A stretch of 64,000 nucleotides of DNA from Hyphomicrobiales bacterium (GCA_028869185.1 JAGWTA010000003.1:62001-126000); one strand, 5' to 3'; positions 37,384-48,453 are shown, counted from the first letter of the stretch. Notes: generated by a model not told the origin, from the letters alone. A program made the numbers and translations.

Positions 37384-39252
37384 ATGTTTCACGTGAAACA
37401 GTTTTTCGACGTCATCGTGATTGGTGGTGGACACGCGGGCTGCGAAGCAGCGGCTGCTGCTGCGCGGACAGGCGCGCGGACGGCGCTTGTCACCAAGGCG
37501 CTGTCGGACCTTGGCGTGATGTCCTGCAACCCCGCGATCGGCGGCCTCGGCAAGGGCCAGCTGGTGCGGGAGATCGACGCGCTGGACGGGCTCATGGCGC
37601 GCGCCGCCGATTATGCCGGCATGCAATTTCGCGTTCTCAACCGTTCGCGCGGGCCTGCGGCCCGGGGTCCGCGCGCTCAGATTGATCGAAAGCTTTATGC
37701 CGAAGCCATTCCGGCGCTGTTGAACAAAGTTGCCCATCTGAGCGTTATAGAAGCAATGGTCGGCGATGTGACCCTTGTTGGGGATCGAGTCGCAGGCGTT
37801 CTGCTTGAGGATGGCCGGCGGCTGGAATGCAGCGCGCTCGTCGTCACAGCGGGAACGTTTTTGCGCGGCGTGATCCATATCGGTCAGGAGCGCATCCCGG
37901 CTGGGCGCGCCGATGAAGCGGCGTCCAATGCGCTCGGCCATGCGTTCGAGCGTCTCGGGCTTCCCATGGGGCGTCTGAAGACAGGTACGCCCGCACGCCT
38001 CGACGGCAAGACCATCGACTATGCGCGCCTTGAGCCTCAACCCGGCGATTCGGAGCCGGAACCATTTTCTTACCTGACGGACAGCGTCGCACGTGTGCAA
38101 CGCGACTGCTACATCACCCGTACGACGCTCGAAACACATGCGGCCATTCGCGAGGGGTTGGCGGATTCGCCCTTGTTTTCAGGCGCGATCACCGGGCGTG
38201 GCCCTCGGTATTGCCCATCCATCGAGGACAAGGTGACCCGCTTCGGGGACCGGAACGGCCATCAGATTTTCCTCGAACCCGAGGGCTTCGATTCGGATAC
38301 GGTTTATCCCAACGGCATCTCGACGAGCCTGTCGCCCGAAACGCAGCGGCGCTTCATCCAAACCATACCCGGCCTCGAGGAATGCACGATCCAGCGCTAC
38401 GGTTATGCGATCGAATATGATTATTTCGATCCACGGAGCCTGTTCCCAACGCTGGAAAGCAAGCGGATCGAGGGCCTGTTCTTCGCCGGGCAGGTCAACG
38501 GCACGACAGGCTATGAAGAGGCTGGCGCGCAAGGGCTTTTGGCCGGTGTCAATGCAGCCCGCCGTGCGGCGGGGGTCGCGCCCGCGATCATCAAACGCAG
38601 CGATGGATTCGTTGGCGTGATGATTGATGATCTTGTGACGCGCGGCGTCTCGGAACCCTATCGCATGTTTTCCTCGCGCGCCGAATATCGGCTGAGCTTG
38701 CGGGCTGACAATGCCGATCTGCGTCTGACGCCTGTCGGCTCGGCGCTCGGTTGTGTGTCCCATGAAAGGATGCGGCGTTTCGAGGATCGGCGGGCGAAGA
38801 TCGCGGAGATCGAGGTCCAGACCAGGACGCTCGTCGCGACGCCGAATGAGGCGAACGCGGCGGGCATTGCAGTCAATGCGGATGGCGTTCGCCGGTCCGC
38901 CTTCGATCTGCTGTCCCGGCCCGATGTCTCTTTTGACCATTTGTTGCGGATTTGGCCCGGGCTTTCAGCTGTGCCGTCCGATATACGGCTTCAGGTCGAG
39001 ACGAACGCCAAATACGCGGTCTATCTCGACCGGCAGACACGCGACATCGAAAGCTACGCCCGGGCTTTCGACGCGGCGCTGCCGGATGCGCTAGACTATG
39101 GCGCCATCCCGGGGCTTTCGAATGAGGCGCGGCTGAAATTGTCGGAGGCGCGCCCGGCGACGCTCGCCCATGCCTATCGGCTGGAAGGCGTGACGCCCGC
39201 CACGATGACCATCCTGGCGGCCTATGTGAAACGGAAAGCTGCGGCCGAATGA
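37384..39252 (+). CDS. mnmG: tRNA uridine-5-carboxymethylaminomethyl enzyme MnmG (GidA)
   Basis: A 622-residue FAD protein, partner of MnmE in wobble uridine modification. The dinucleotide motif is [12 protein letters not shown] (12-23); the signature [12 protein letters not shown] and [18 protein letters not shown] are present, and the C-terminal helical MnmE-binding domain ends at KRKAAAE. The first codons are themselves the second parS site, giving the N-terminus MFHVKQ, a feature shared with other alphaproteobacterial MnmG proteins. rsmG overlaps its stop by 4 nt. Confidence 0.97.
   Translation: MFHVKQFFDVIVIGGGHAGCEAAAAAARTGARTALVTKALSDLGVMSCNPAIGGLGKGQLVREIDALDGLMARAADYAGMQFRVLNRSRGPAARGPRAQIDRKLYAEAIPALLNKVAHLSVIEAMVGDVTLVGDRVAGVLLEDGRRLECSALVVTAGTFLRGVIHIGQERIPAGRADEAASNALGHAFERLGLPMGRLKTGTPARLDGKTIDYARLEPQPGDSEPEPFSYLTDSVARVQRDCYITRTTLETHAAIREGLADSPLFSGAITGRGPRYCPSIEDKVTRFGDRNGHQIFLEPEGFDSDTVYPNGISTSLSPETQRRFIQTIPGLEECTIQRYGYAIEYDYFDPRSLFPTLESKRIEGLFFAGQVNGTTGYEEAGAQGLLAGVNAARRAAGVAPAIIKRSDGFVGVMIDDLVTRGVSEPYRMFSSRAEYRLSLRADNADLRLTPVGSALGCVSHERMRRFEDRRAKIAEIEVQTRTLVATPNEANAAGIAVNADGVRRSAFDLLSRPDVSFDHLLRIWPGLSAVPSDIRLQVETNAKYAVYLDRQTRDIESYARAFDAALPDALDYGAIPGLSNEARLKLSEARPATLAHAYRLEGVTPATMTILAAYVKRKAAAE
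37385..37400. other. parS: parS site 2, overlapping the mnmG start codon
   Basis: TGTTTCACGTGAAACA matches the 16-bp parS consensus exactly. Its first base is the T of the mnmG ATG, so ParB bound here would cover the mnmG translation start region in DNA. It is 38 nt from site 1. Confidence 0.93.
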
Positions 39253-39872
39253 GCCGGGACAAGGATCAGGCGCTCGAGCTGTTCCCCGCGTTGCGGGGGG
39301 TCGAGCGAGAGCTCGATCTCTATGAGGAGCTGTTGCGGCGCTGGCAGAAGCGGATCAATCTCGTCGGTCCCGCGACGCTCGACCACATCTGGCTGCGCCA
39401 TTTTGCCGACTCCGCCCAGCTTGGCGGGCTCGCGGCTGTCGACGCTGTTTGGGCCGATCTCGGCTCGGGCGCCGGATTTCCCGGGTTGGTCATCGCGCTG
39501 ATGCAGAAAAATTCCGGGGGCGGCGAGACGCACCTCATCGAATCGGACTTGCGCAAGGCGGCCTTTTTGCGCGAAGTTTCACGTGAAACAGGCGCGCGGG
39601 CTGCGATCCACGCGGAACGCGCCGAAAATGCGTTGCGACACCTGCAACCGGCCGTCATCGCATCGCGCGCGATGGCGAGCATGTCAGAGTTGATGGCGTT
39701 GACGGGGCCGACTTTGCGCCGGAACGGCGCGATCGGCTTGTTTTTAAAGGGTCAAAATGTAGATAAAGAATTGACCCAAGCCTCAATATCTAGTATATTC
39801 AACGTCGAAATCGTCGCCAGCAAAGTCGATCGCGCCGGATCCATCGTTCGGGTCGCGCCTCGGCTTTCCTGA
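39249..39872 (+). CDS. rsmG: 16S rRNA (guanine-N7) methyltransferase RsmG
   Basis: A 207-residue SAM methyltransferase (GidB) modifying G527 of 16S rRNA. Motif I is [17 protein letters not shown] (74-90), with the N-terminal [11 protein letters not shown] and HFADSAQLG typical of the family, and [10 protein letters not shown] downstream. The stretch EVSRETG at about 111-117 is encoded by the third parS site. It is the last gene of the mnmE-mnmG-rsmG string and directly precedes parA by 17 nt. Confidence 0.95.
   Translation: MSRDKDQALELFPALRGVERELDLYEELLRRWQKRINLVGPATLDHIWLRHFADSAQLGGLAAVDAVWADLGSGAGFPGLVIALMQKNSGGGETHLIESDLRKAAFLREVSRETGARAAIHAERAENALRHLQPAVIASRAMASMSELMALTGPTLRRNGAIGLFLKGQNVDKELTQASISSIFNVEIVASKVDRAGSIVRVAPRLS
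39575..39590. other. parS: parS site 3 inside rsmG
   Basis: AGTTTCACGTGAAACA differs from the parS consensus only at the first base. It lies within the rsmG coding sequence, 300 nt before parA. Confidence 0.85.
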
Positions 39873-39889
39873 GCGCAGGAGGCCACACA

Positions 39890-40687
39890 ATGCGCGTTCT
39901 CGCCCTCGCCAATCAAAAAGGCGGCGTTGGAAAGACGACAACCGCCATCAATCTCGGCACCGCGCTGGCCGCAATCGGCGAGCGCGTCCTGATCGTCGAC
40001 CTCGACCCGCAAGGCAACGCCTCGACAGGCCTCGGCATCGATCGGCGCGCCCGGCAGAAATCGACCTATGATGTGCTGGTCGGCGACTGCCGGATGGATG
40101 AGGCGATTGTCGCGACCGCCGTGCCGCGCCTGTGGATCGCGCCTTCGACGCTCGATCTGCTGGGCGTGGAGCTGGAGATTGCGCCGCAGGGCGACCGCAA
40201 TTTCCGCATTCGCAATGCGCTCGCCGCATGCGCGGATTTCGAGGTCGAGGCCGGGCGCCCGATCACTTATGTGCTCATCGATTGCCCGCCCTCGCTGAAC
40301 CTTCTTACGATCAACGCCCTTTCGGCCGCCGACAGCGTCGTCGTGCCGATGCAATGCGAGTTTTTCGCGCTTGAAGGTCTGTCGCAGCTTCTTTCAACCG
40401 TCGAGCAGGTGAAAAATGCGCTCAACCCCAATCTGACGATCCACGGGGTTGTGCTGACGATGTACGACAAGCGTTCAAGCCTGACGACGCAGGTCGAGGC
40501 CGACGTGCGCACCCATATGGGCGACAAGGTTTATGAAACCGTGATCCCGCGCAATGTGCGCGTGTCCGAGGCGCCGTCCTACGGCAAGCCGGCGCTGCTC
40601 TACGATCTGCGCTGCACGGGCAGTCAGGCCTATCTGAAACTGGCGTCCGAGATCATTCAGCGCGAGCGACGCATGCGTGCGGCCTGA
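39890..40687 (+). CDS. parA: Chromosome partitioning ATPase ParA
   Basis: A 265-residue deviant Walker ATPase. NQKGGVGKTTTAINLG (8-23) holds the deviant Walker A lysines; Walker A' is VDLDPQGNAST and Walker B VLIDCPPSLNLLT. It forms DNA-bound gradients that move ParB-parS complexes during origin segregation. AGGAGG is 8 nt before the ATG. parB follows after 33 nt. Close linkage to three parS sites and the putative oriC supports a chromosomal, not plasmid, Par system. Confidence 0.97.
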   Translation: MRVLALANQKGGVGKTTTAINLGTALAAIGERVLIVDLDPQGNASTGLGIDRRARQKSTYDVLVGDCRMDEAIVATAVPRLWIAPSTLDLLGVELEIAPQGDRNFRIRNALAACADFEVEAGRPITYVLIDCPPSLNLLTINALSAADSVVVPMQCEFFALEGLSQLLSTVEQVKNALNPNLTIHGVVLTMYDKRSSLTTQVEADVRTHMGDKVYETVIPRNVRVSEAPSYGKPALLYDLRCTGSQAYLKLASEIIQRERRMRAA

Positions 40688-40720
40688 ACGGCGCAGAACA
40701 AAATTTGAAAAGAGGGCATT

Positions 40721-41614
40721 ATGGCGGAAGAAGCACGGCGCCTCGGGCGCGGCCTGGCGGCGCTGATCGGGACGGGCGCGGAAGACACGATCGTTCCGCA
40801 GCGCGCGGCGAACGCCGGCCAGCGCAAGGCGCCTGTCGAATTCCTGCGACCCAACGCCCATAATCCGCGCAAGGATTTCGGCGAGGAAGATCTTACGGAT
40901 CTTGCGAATTCGATTCGCGAAAAAGGCGTGCTGCAGCCCATCGTCGTGCGCGCCTTCGCCGGCCTGAAAGATGCTTTCGAGATCATCGCGGGCGAGCGGC
41001 GCTGGCGCGCTGCGCAGAAGGCCGGCCTGCATGAAGTGCCCATCGTCGTCGTCACGGCGAGCGACAAGGAAGCGCTCGAACTTGCCATCATCGAGAACGT
41101 GCAGCGCGCCGACCTCAATCCGCTGGAAGAGGCGACCGGCTATGAGCGTCTCGTCGCTGAATATGGCTACACGCAGGCTGACCTCGCCAAAACCATCGGC
41201 AAGAGCCGCAGCCATGTCGCCAACATGATGCGTTTGACGAAATTGCCGGCGCAGACGAAAGCTTTTCTGAGCGATGGCCGCATTTCGGCAGGACATGCGC
41301 GCGCGTTGCTGGCTGTGTCCGATCCCGACGCCACCGCCAGGATGATTGTCGCGCAGGGCCTGACCGTTCGCGACGTGGAGCAAATCGCACAGCGCCAGAA
41401 CGAACCTGACGAGAAGCAATCGGCGAGTGCGCCTGCAGGCGCCAAGGCGCAGAAAGACGCAGACACGCGCGCGCTTGAAAAGCGGTTGGCCGATGCGCTT
41501 GGTCTGGTCGCGCTCATCAAGGGCAAGGGCGAGAAGGGCGAGCTGGTTCTTAAATACAAGACGCTCGACCAGCTCGATCTTCTGTGCGGCAAACTCGGCG
41601 TTGCGACGCGCTGA
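40721..41614 (+). CDS. parB: Chromosome partitioning protein ParB
   Basis: A 297-residue CTP-dependent DNA clamp. The N-terminal RRLGRGLAALIG contains the ParA-interacting basic stretch; the CTPase boxes are present as VVRAFAG..., GERRWRAAQKAG (91-102) and LAIIENVQRADLNPLEEA. The HTH that reads parS is around TQADLAKTIGKSRSHVANMMRL, and the C-terminal dimerisation domain ends LDLLCGKLGVATR. Its sites are at 37346, 37385 and 39575. The gene is convergent with holA. Confidence 0.97.
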   Translation: MAEEARRLGRGLAALIGTGAEDTIVPQRAANAGQRKAPVEFLRPNAHNPRKDFGEEDLTDLANSIREKGVLQPIVVRAFAGLKDAFEIIAGERRWRAAQKAGLHEVPIVVVTASDKEALELAIIENVQRADLNPLEEATGYERLVAEYGYTQADLAKTIGKSRSHVANMMRLTKLPAQTKAFLSDGRISAGHARALLAVSDPDATARMIVAQGLTVRDVEQIAQRQNEPDEKQSASAPAGAKAQKDADTRALEKRLADALGLVALIKGKGEKGELVLKYKTLDQLDLLCGKLGVATR

Positions 41615-41635
41615 AGGCGCGTTGCGCACAGCGCT

Positions 41636-42601
41636 CTAACGTCGCCGGCCGGCGCGTTGCGCCAATGTGAGCAGCGCGCGTTCGGCCAGCAATTCGCTGG
41701 CGCGGCTCTCCTGCCGGCCTTGCAAGGTCGCCCTGGCCAGCATGCGCATCATCACGCGCAAATCTTCCGGTTTCCAGGGATCGTTGCGCCCGCTTGACCA
41801 GCGTTGCATTTTTGCGCGGTGCGCGAATTGCACGTTGCTCGCGGTCAGCATCAACGCTGCGATGCGTTCCGAACCGTGCGGGCCCAGCCTGTCGAGCAGC
41901 GTGAGGAACGTCCCCATGTCGCCTGCATAAGCGGCGCGCACCAGCTGGTCGGTCAGCAGCGCCGAAACATCGGCGACAACCTCGGCGACATCTTCAACGG
42001 AAACCGGCGTCTTGTCCTTCGCCTTATAGGCGCTCAGTTTTTCGACCTCGCCAGCGATCGCCGCGCGATCGCCGCCGGACAAATCGAGCAGAAGCGTCAA
42101 GGCGTCATCGCCGATGGCAAGATCATGCGCGCGCAATTGGTCCTGCACCAGCGTGCGCAGATCGCCGGCGCGTTCCGCCGGACAGGCAATCGCGATAAGC
42201 GCCGGCGTGGACTTCTTCGTTCCCGCTGCCGAAAATCCATCGGGCAACTCGCCGGTCGAGACGACAACGAGGCATGATTCGTCGATGGATTCCAGCGCCA
42301 GCCGCACGACGTTCTGCGCCGCGCGCGCCGCGCACCGCACGTCGATCAATCGCAGATCGCCGAACATCGACACAGCCTTCACCTCGTCCGCAAGACGGCC
42401 GGCATCGGCTTCGAGCGCCGCGTCGTCCAGCCGCACATAAGCAAAGGCGTCGCCCTGATCGACGCGCGCTGCGCGACGGATCGCGTCGAAACAGGCAAGG
42501 CGCAAAGCTTCGTTGACGCCGTGCAGGAGAAACACGGCGCCGCCGGGGGCCTTGCGCTGTTCGAGAAACGTGTCGAGCTGGCCGGGCGCGAGATTGGCCA
42601 T
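41636..42601 (-). CDS. holA: DNA polymerase III delta subunit
   Basis: A 321-residue clamp-loader subunit. FLLHGVNEALRLACFDAIRRA at the N-terminus corresponds to the degenerate P-loop region of HolA; the central part has LTLLLDLSGGDRAAIAGEVEKLSAYK and the C-terminal collar domain AAYAGDMGTFLTLLDRL. Similarity is moderate, as usual for delta, but the order leuS-lptE-holA-parB is characteristic of alphaproteobacteria. The start overlaps the lptE stop by one base. Confidence 0.92.
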   Translation of the reverse strand: MANLAPGQLDTFLEQRKAPGGAVFLLHGVNEALRLACFDAIRRAARVDQGDAFAYVRLDDAALEADAGRLADEVKAVSMFGDLRLIDVRCAARAAQNVVRLALESIDESCLVVVSTGELPDGFSAAGTKKSTPALIAIACPAERAGDLRTLVQDQLRAHDLAIGDDALTLLLDLSGGDRAAIAGEVEKLSAYKAKDKTPVSVEDVAEVVADVSALLTDQLVRAAYAGDMGTFLTLLDRLGPHGSERIAALMLTASNVQFAHRAKMQRWSSGRNDPWKPEDLRVMMRMLARATLQGRQESRASELLAERALLTLAQRAGRRR

Positions 42602-43134
42602 CAGCCGCGCGCGGAAAACTGCGCCGCGATCTGCTGCCTGATCTGATCGGCGAGCATTTTCGCGTTGCGCGTTTCGGCGTCGCGCGCTGCGCGCACATTT
42701 GAAATGCGCTGCAGCGTGCGATCGTAGGAAACAGCGCCAAAGGCCACGCCGCGCGCAACAGGTTCACCGCCGGCGATCGGCATGAGGCTCCATTCGGCGT
42801 CGACGATCACACTCGCCGATGTCGCGCGTCCGGTCACGGTATCGATCACCGGCGTTTGCGCGCGTTCCTTGAAGGAAACGAACAGCCGATATTTCGGCGC
42901 GACGTCCGAACCCGTTCCATTCAGCGCGAACATCAATTCATTGGCGAGGTAATGGCCAAGGCGATCAGGCATCGGTTCAACCTTGATCGCCTGCAATTCC
43001 TCGACAAGACCGGGCGCGCCGAACGCGCCATAAATCGGATGAACACAGCCGCCGAGCGACAGTGCGAGCGCACAGGCGAGGATGATGCGGCGGGCCGAAA
43101 AGTCTGATGCGCGCGATCGATCAAATAACGACAT
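42601..43134 (-). CDS. lptE: LPS-assembly lipoprotein LptE
   Basis: A 177-residue outer-membrane lipoprotein that plugs the LptD barrel. A signal peptide ends in the lipobox LSLGGC with Cys30. The mature part ([25 protein letters not shown]...[17 protein letters not shown]) fits LptE/RlpB of alphaproteobacteria. The start MSLFDRS lies inside the last codons of leuS (14-nt overlap), the usual leuS-lptE-holA arrangement. Confidence 0.92.
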   Translation of the reverse strand: MSLFDRSRASDFSARRIILACALALSLGGCVHPIYGAFGAPGLVEELQAIKVEPMPDRLGHYLANELMFALNGTGSDVAPKYRLFVSFKERAQTPVIDTVTGRATSASVIVDAEWSLMPIAGGEPVARGVAFGAVSYDRTLQRISNVRAARDAETRNAKMLADQIRQQIAAQFSARG

Positions 43135-45748
43135 TGACGATCCTTCCTGGCACAACAACAACACGCTTGACCGGTTTGCCTTCGAGCGCGCGCTGCACCG
43201 ATTCAAGCGCCAGCGCGGCCTTCTCGACTTCGGCCGGCGCCGCATCGCGCGGCACGACGACATCCGCCCGCTTCTTACCATTGACCTGAACCGGAAGCGA
43301 CAGCGTATCTTCGCGGATCAGCGCGCGATCGGCAGGCCGCCAGGGCGCCTGCGAGATCAGGTCGGCATGGCCGAGATCTGCCCAAAGCGATTCAGCCAGA
43401 TGCGGCATCATCGGCGAGATGAGCAGCGCCAGTCCTTCGGCGGCCTCGCGAAAGGCAAAGGCCAGATCGGCGCCGATTTCAGGCGTTTCAACCGCGCCGA
43501 CAGCAGCGCCAAGCTTGTTCACCAGCTCGTTGGCGTGCGCGACGCAGCGGTTGAATCGCAGGCGCACGATGTCATCCTCGACGCGCGCCAGCGCATTATG
43601 CGTCGCCTTGCGCACCGCAAGGGCCGCCTCGCCGAATTCAGAAGGCGCGGCGGCTCCCACGGGCGCGGCCGCATTGGCGAGTTCGCCGACCAGACGCCAG
43701 ACGCGCTGCATGAAACGCGCAACGCCCTGAACGCCATCTTCGGACCAGATGACGTCGCCATCGGGCGGCGAGTCCGACAGCATGAACCAGCGCGCAGCAT
43801 CGGCGCCGAATGTCCCGATGATTTCGTCGGGGTCGACCGTATTGCGTTTCGACTTCGACATCTTTTCGATGGGACCGATTTCCACCGGCGCGCCGTTCGA
43901 GAGCGCGAAAGCCTTGCGTCCATCGGGACCCGATTCGATGCGAATTTCGGCGGGCGAAATCCAGGCGCCATCGCCGGCGCGATAGGTTTCGTGCACCACC
44001 ATGCCTTGCGTGAACAACCCCTCGAAAGGCTCGTCCAGATCGACGCGGCCCGTCGCTTTCAGCCCGCGCGTGAAAAAGCGCGAATAGAGCAAATGCAGAA
44101 TCGCATGTTCGACGCCGCCGATATATTGATCGACCGGCAACCATTGCATCGCAGCGTTCCTGTCGAAAGGCGCGTCGGCGTTATGAGCGTCGGTGAAGCG
44201 CGCGTAATACCAGGACGAGTCGACGAACGTGTCCATCGTATCGGTCTCGCGCAACGCGTCGCGTCCGCATTGCGGACATTTGGTGTGCTTCCATGTGGGA
44301 TGACGATCGAGCGGATTGCCGGGCGTCTTGAAATCGACGTCCTTGGGCAAGGTGATCGGCAAATCCTTTTCGGGCGCCGGCACGATGCCGCAAACTTCGC
44401 AATGCACGATCGGAATCGGACAGCCCCAGTAGCGCTGTCGCGACACGCCCCAGTCGCGCAGTTTGTAATTGACCTGGCGTTCGGCTTGCGGCGCGCCAAG
44501 CAGGTTCTGCGCCTCGAGGCGCGAGGCGATGGTTTCCTTCGCCTGCGCAATGTCCATGCCGTTCAGGAAATGCGAGTTCACCAGCAGGCCGTCGCCGTCA
44601 TAGGCGACATCGCCCTCAAAGTCCGGCTTCTGGTCGCCATCGGGCGGCGCCACGACGCGAATGACGGGCAGATGATATTTGCGCGCGAAATCGAGGTCGC
44701 GCTGGTCATGCGCCGGACAGCCGAAAATCGCGCCCTCGCCATAGCCCATCAGCACGAAATTCGTTGCGTAAACCGGCAAGAGCTTGTTCGGCTCGAAGGG
44801 GTGAACAACCTTGAGACCGGTGTCGTAACCCTGTTTTTCCGCCGTCTCGAGCGCCTCGGCCGTGGTGGCCATCCGGCGGCAGTCATCGGAAAAGCGCGCG
44901 AGCTTTTCGTCTTGCGCAGCGAGCGCGCGAATGATCGGATGATCGACGGCGAGCCCCAGGAACGAAGCGCCGAAAATCGTGTCGGGGCGCGTCGTGAATA
45001 CAGCAATTTCCTGCGCATTCGTGCGCGCGTCGGGATGCAGCGCAAAGCGCAGGCGCAAGCCCTCCGACCGGCCGATCCAGTTGCGCTGCATCAAGCGCAC
45101 TTTTTCCGGCCAACGCTCGAGCGTGTCGAGCCCGCGCAGAAGATCTTCAGCAAATGCAGTGATGCGGAAGAACCATTGCGTCAGATCGCGCTGTTCGACG
45201 AGCGCGCCCGAACGCCAGCCGCGCCCGTCGATCACCTGCTCGTTGGCGAGCACCGTGCGGTCGACCGGATCCCAGTTCACCTTGGCCGTCTTGCGGTCGA
45301 CCAGACCGGCTTTCAGGAAATCGAGAAAAATGCGTTGCTGATGCTTGTAATAGCTCGGATCGCAGGTTGCGATTTCGCGCGACCAGTCGAGCGACAAGCC
45401 CATGCTCTTGAGCTGCCGACGCATCGTGTCGATATTGGCATAGGTCCATTCGGCAGGATGAGCGCCCGATTGCATCGCGGCGTTTTCCGCGGGCATGCCG
45501 AACGCGTCCCAACCCATCGGGTGCAGCACGTTGTGACCGCGCGCGCGCATGAAACGCGCCACGACATCGCCCATCGCGTAATTGCGCACGTGCCCCATGT
45601 GGATTCGGCCCGAAGGATAGGGAAACATCTCCAGCACGTAGTATTTCGGACGCGGGTCGTCGTTGCGCGAGACGAACACGCCGCGCTCCTCCCAGATGCG
45701 CTGCCAATGGCTTTCGGATTCGCGGGCGTTGTAACGGTCGGGGCGCAT
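43121..45748 (-). CDS. leuS: Leucyl-tRNA synthetase
   Basis: An 875-residue class I synthetase. HIGH-type motif HMGH is at 50-53 ([19 protein letters not shown]) and KMSKS in [17 protein letters not shown]. The editing (CP1) domain with [12 protein letters not shown] and a zinc-binding insert (CPQCGRDAL) are present. The long open frame on the opposite strand is a shadow. It is divergent from yggS with a 141-nt gap and starts the leuS-lptE-holA operon. Confidence 0.98.
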   Translation of the reverse strand: MRPDRYNARESESHWQRIWEERGVFVSRNDDPRPKYYVLEMFPYPSGRIHMGHVRNYAMGDVVARFMRARGHNVLHPMGWDAFGMPAENAAMQSGAHPAEWTYANIDTMRRQLKSMGLSLDWSREIATCDPSYYKHQQRIFLDFLKAGLVDRKTAKVNWDPVDRTVLANEQVIDGRGWRSGALVEQRDLTQWFFRITAFAEDLLRGLDTLERWPEKVRLMQRNWIGRSEGLRLRFALHPDARTNAQEIAVFTTRPDTIFGASFLGLAVDHPIIRALAAQDEKLARFSDDCRRMATTAEALETAEKQGYDTGLKVVHPFEPNKLLPVYATNFVLMGYGEGAIFGCPAHDQRDLDFARKYHLPVIRVVAPPDGDQKPDFEGDVAYDGDGLLVNSHFLNGMDIAQAKETIASRLEAQNLLGAPQAERQVNYKLRDWGVSRQRYWGCPIPIVHCEVCGIVPAPEKDLPITLPKDVDFKTPGNPLDRHPTWKHTKCPQCGRDALRETDTMDTFVDSSWYYARFTDAHNADAPFDRNAAMQWLPVDQYIGGVEHAILHLLYSRFFTRGLKATGRVDLDEPFEGLFTQGMVVHETYRAGDGAWISPAEIRIESGPDGRKAFALSNGAPVEIGPIEKMSKSKRNTVDPDEIIGTFGADAARWFMLSDSPPDGDVIWSEDGVQGVARFMQRVWRLVGELANAAAPVGAAAPSEFGEAALAVRKATHNALARVEDDIVRLRFNRCVAHANELVNKLGAAVGAVETPEIGADLAFAFREAAEGLALLISPMMPHLAESLWADLGHADLISQAPWRPADRALIREDTLSLPVQVNGKKRADVVVPRDAAPAEVEKAALALESVQRALEGKPVKRVVVVPGRIVNVVI

Positions 45749-45889
45749 TTCGGTCCGGATTTTCAGGGCGATTTGGCGCGCAACAAGCCCGATTTGCGCG
45801 CCAAGGTCAACGGCTGCTTGCAGGGCGCGAGCGTGCGGGTTAAGCGCCGTCTGCGCAGCAATCTTCGCACAATGAGAGGTTCAGGGATC

Positions 45890-46555
45890 ATGCAGGAAAC
45901 CGATCTCGACCGGCTGGCCGGCGTGCGCGACAAGATCGCCCGCGCTGCGCGCGATTGCGGACGCAAGCCCGAGGCGGTGACGCTGGTTTGCGTGAGCAAG
46001 ACCATTGCGGCCGAACGCCTGGGCCCGCTCGTCAGCGCCGGCGTCGCCGATTTTGGCGAGAACAGAGTGCAGGAGGCGGCCGGCAAATGGCCGGCGCTGC
46101 GCGAAGGGCGCGCTTTGACGCTGCGGCTCATCGGACCGTTGCAGACCAACAAGGCGCGCGAAGCGGTGGCGCTGTTCGACGTGATCGAGACGCTCGACAG
46201 GCCCAAGCTCGCCGTGGAGCTGGCGCGCGAGATCGACAGGGCCGGCAAGGCGCCGCAATTGTTCGTTCAGGTGAATATCGGCGAGGAGCCGCAAAAGGCC
46301 GGCGTCGCGCCCTCGCAGGCGGACGCTTTCATACGGTCATGTCGCGACGATCTGAATCTGCCCATTGCCGGCCTCATGTGCATTCCGCCGGCCGACGCCT
46401 TGGCCTCGCCTTTTTTTGCGCTTCTGGCAAAAATTGCAAAGCGCAATGGAATCAGCAGATTGTCTATGGGCATGAGCGCCGATTACGAACTGGCGATTCA
46501 GCTTGGCGCGACGGAAGTGCGGGTTGGTTCGGCGATTTTCGGCGCGCGGGGCTGA
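45890..46555 (+). CDS. YggS-family PLP homeostasis protein
   Basis: A 221-residue PLP-binding TIM-barrel protein without known catalysis. Lys37 in LVCVSKT forms the Schiff base; GENRVQEAAGKWPAL, LIGPLQTNKA, VNIGEEPQKAG and LSMGMSADYELAIQLGATEVRVGSAIFG are all family signatures. The start MQETDLD has AGGG close by; an upstream ATG at 45872 is less likely. It controls free PLP and amino-acid pools in studied bacteria. No terminator is evident before the convergent dehydrogenase gene. Confidence 0.94.
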   Translation: MQETDLDRLAGVRDKIARAARDCGRKPEAVTLVCVSKTIAAERLGPLVSAGVADFGENRVQEAAGKWPALREGRALTLRLIGPLQTNKAREAVALFDVIETLDRPKLAVELAREIDRAGKAPQLFVQVNIGEEPQKAGVAPSQADAFIRSCRDDLNLPIAGLMCIPPADALASPFFALLAKIAKRNGISRLSMGMSADYELAIQLGATEVRVGSAIFGARG

Positions 46556-46614
46556 GCCTGCGGCCAGCCCCACGCCTGCTTCACCCAAAGTTATTTTGCA
46601 AGATCGCTTTTAAA

Positions 46615-47496
46615 TCAGCGCGTCGGCACCGGCGTCCCGGAGCGGTAGTCGTAGAAGCCGCGCTGCGTCTTGCGGCCGAGCCAACCGGCCTCGACATATT
46701 TCACGAGCAGCGGGCAGGGGCGATATTTCGAATCGGCCAGACCTTCATGCAGCACCTGCATCACAGACAGGCAGGTGTCGAGGCCGATGAAATCGGCCAG
46801 CTGCAGCGGGCCCATCGGGTGGTTGGCGCCGAGTTTCATGGCGGTGTCGATCGCCTCGACCGAGCCCACGCCCTCATAGAGCGTATAGACGGCCTCGTTG
46901 ATCATCGGCAGCAGGATGCGGTTGACGATGAAGGCCGGAAAATCCTCCGACACCGTCACGGTCTTGCCGAGCCGGCCGATGAAGCCGCGTGAGGCTTCAA
47001 ACGTGTCGTCATCGGTCACGATACCGCGAATCAGCTCGACGAGCTGCATGCGCGGCACAGGATTCATGAAGTGGATGCCGATGAAGCGTTCCGGACGATC
47101 CGTCGCGGCGCCGAGGCGCGTGATGGAGATCGACGAGGTGTTGGAGGCGATCAGCGCTTCAGGCTTCAGCACCGGGCAGAGCTGCGTGAAGATCTTGCGT
47201 TTGACGCTTTCGTTTTCCGCCGCGCATTCGATCACCATGTCGGCGTCGCCGAAGGGCGCATATTCGGTCGAGGTCTTGATGCGCGACAGGATTTCGGCCT
47301 TGCGGGCGGCGTCCATGCCGCCGCGCTCCATCATGCGCGAGAGGCCGGAATCGATGTCGTTCACGGCCTTGACGAGCTGATCCTCCGAAAGATCGGTGAG
47401 CGCGACATCGTAACCGGCCGCGGCGCAGACCTGCGCCACGCCCTTGCCCATCTGTCCGGCGCCGATGACGCCGACCTTGCGGATATCAACGCTCAT
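46615..47496 (-). CDS. 3-hydroxybutyryl-CoA dehydrogenase
   Basis: A 293-residue short 3-hydroxyacyl-CoA dehydrogenase (HBD/PaaH type). NAD motif GVIGAGQMGKGVAQ is at 9-22; catalytic His is in IGIHFMNPVPRM with Glu in LVELIRG, and SNTSSISITRLG precedes. C-terminal NRILLPMINEAVYTLYEGVG and GLDTCLSVMQVLHE are typical. It oxidises 3-hydroxybutyryl-CoA or works in reverse in butyrate or PHB metabolism. It follows etfA by 12 nt, so dehydrogenase and electron-transfer flavoprotein are probably co-expressed. Confidence 0.94.
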   Translation of the reverse strand: MSVDIRKVGVIGAGQMGKGVAQVCAAAGYDVALTDLSEDQLVKAVNDIDSGLSRMMERGGMDAARKAEILSRIKTSTEYAPFGDADMVIECAAENESVKRKIFTQLCPVLKPEALIASNTSSISITRLGAATDRPERFIGIHFMNPVPRMQLVELIRGIVTDDDTFEASRGFIGRLGKTVTVSEDFPAFIVNRILLPMINEAVYTLYEGVGSVEAIDTAMKLGANHPMGPLQLADFIGLDTCLSVMQVLHEGLADSKYRPCPLLVKYVEAGWLGRKTQRGFYDYRSGTPVPTR

Positions 47497-47508
47497 GCCA
47501 GCCCTCGC

Positions 47509-48453
47509 TTATTTGCCGATTTTCTGCAGTTCCTGATCGAGCTCAGGCAGCGCTTGATAGAGATCGGCGACAAGTCCGTAATCGGCCACCTGGAAGATCG
47601 GCGCCTCTTCGTCCTTGTTGATCGCAACGATCACCTTGGAATCCTTCATGCCCGCCAGATGCTGGATCGCGCCTGAAATGCCGACGGCGATGTAAAGCTC
47701 GGGCGCGACGACCTTGCCGGTCTGGCCAACCTGCCAGTCGTTCGGCGCGTAGCCCGCATCGACCGCGGCGCGCGAGGCGCCCATCGCCGCGCCGAGACGG
47801 TCGGCCACCGGCTCGATGTATTTGGCGAAATTCTCGGCGTTCTGCATCGCGCGACCGCCGGAAATGATGATTTTGGCCGAGGTGAGTTCGGGACGGTCCG
47901 ATTTCGCCAGCGCCTCGCTCTTGAACGAGGACAAAGCGGGGTCGGCGGCGGCGGCGACATTTTCGACCGACGCCGAACCGCCCTCGCCCGCCGCCTTGAA
48001 GGAGGCGGTGCGCACGGTGATGACCTTTTTGGGATCATGCGACTGCACGGTCTGGATGGCGTTGCCGGCGTAGATCGGCCGCTCGAACGTATCGGCGGAA
48101 ACGACCTTGGTGATTTCGGAAATCTGCATCACGTCGAGCAATGCGGCTACGCGCGGCAGGACGTTCTTGGCCGATGTCGTAGCGGGCCCGACGATGGCGT
48201 CGTAGCCAGGCGCGAGCGAAACGATCAGCGCCGCCAGCGGCTCGGCCAGCTGATGGCTGTAGAGCGCATTGTCGGCCAGAAGCACCTTGTCGACGCCGGC
48301 GAGTTTGGCCGCTTGGGCGGCGGCGCCAGCGCTGTCATGGCCGGCGACGAGAACATGCACCGGGCCGCCGAGCGCGGCGGCGGCGGTCAACGCCTTGGCG
48401 GTTGCATCGTTGAGTTTGCCGCCATGGACTTCGGCGAGGAGAAGCGTCGTCAT
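47509..48453 (-). CDS. etfA: Electron transfer flavoprotein alpha subunit
   Basis: A 314-residue FAD-binding subunit. The C-terminal FAD domain shows [14 protein letters not shown] (RG replaced by RAM), [31 protein letters not shown] and [24 protein letters not shown], all diagnostic. With EtfB it passes electrons from acyl-CoA dehydrogenases to ETF:quinone oxidoreductase. Its ATG overlaps the etfB stop by one base. Confidence 0.97.
   Translation of the reverse strand: MTTLLLAEVHGGKLNDATAKALTAAAALGGPVHVLVAGHDSAGAAAQAAKLAGVDKVLLADNALYSHQLAEPLAALIVSLAPGYDAIVGPATTSAKNVLPRVAALLDVMQISEITKVVSADTFERPIYAGNAIQTVQSHDPKKVITVRTASFKAAGEGGSASVENVAAAADPALSSFKSEALAKSDRPELTSAKIIISGGRAMQNAENFAKYIEPVADRLGAAMGASRAAVDAGYAPNDWQVGQTGKVVAPELYIAVGISGAIQHLAGMKDSKVIVAINKDEEAPIFQVADYGLVADLYQALPELDQELQKIGK

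Noticed and set aside
43082-46555. 1157-residue open frame on the plus strand
   Set aside because: Most of it is the antisense of leuS. It is arginine- and histidine-rich with no family features; only its last 221 codons (yggS, from 45890) are real.
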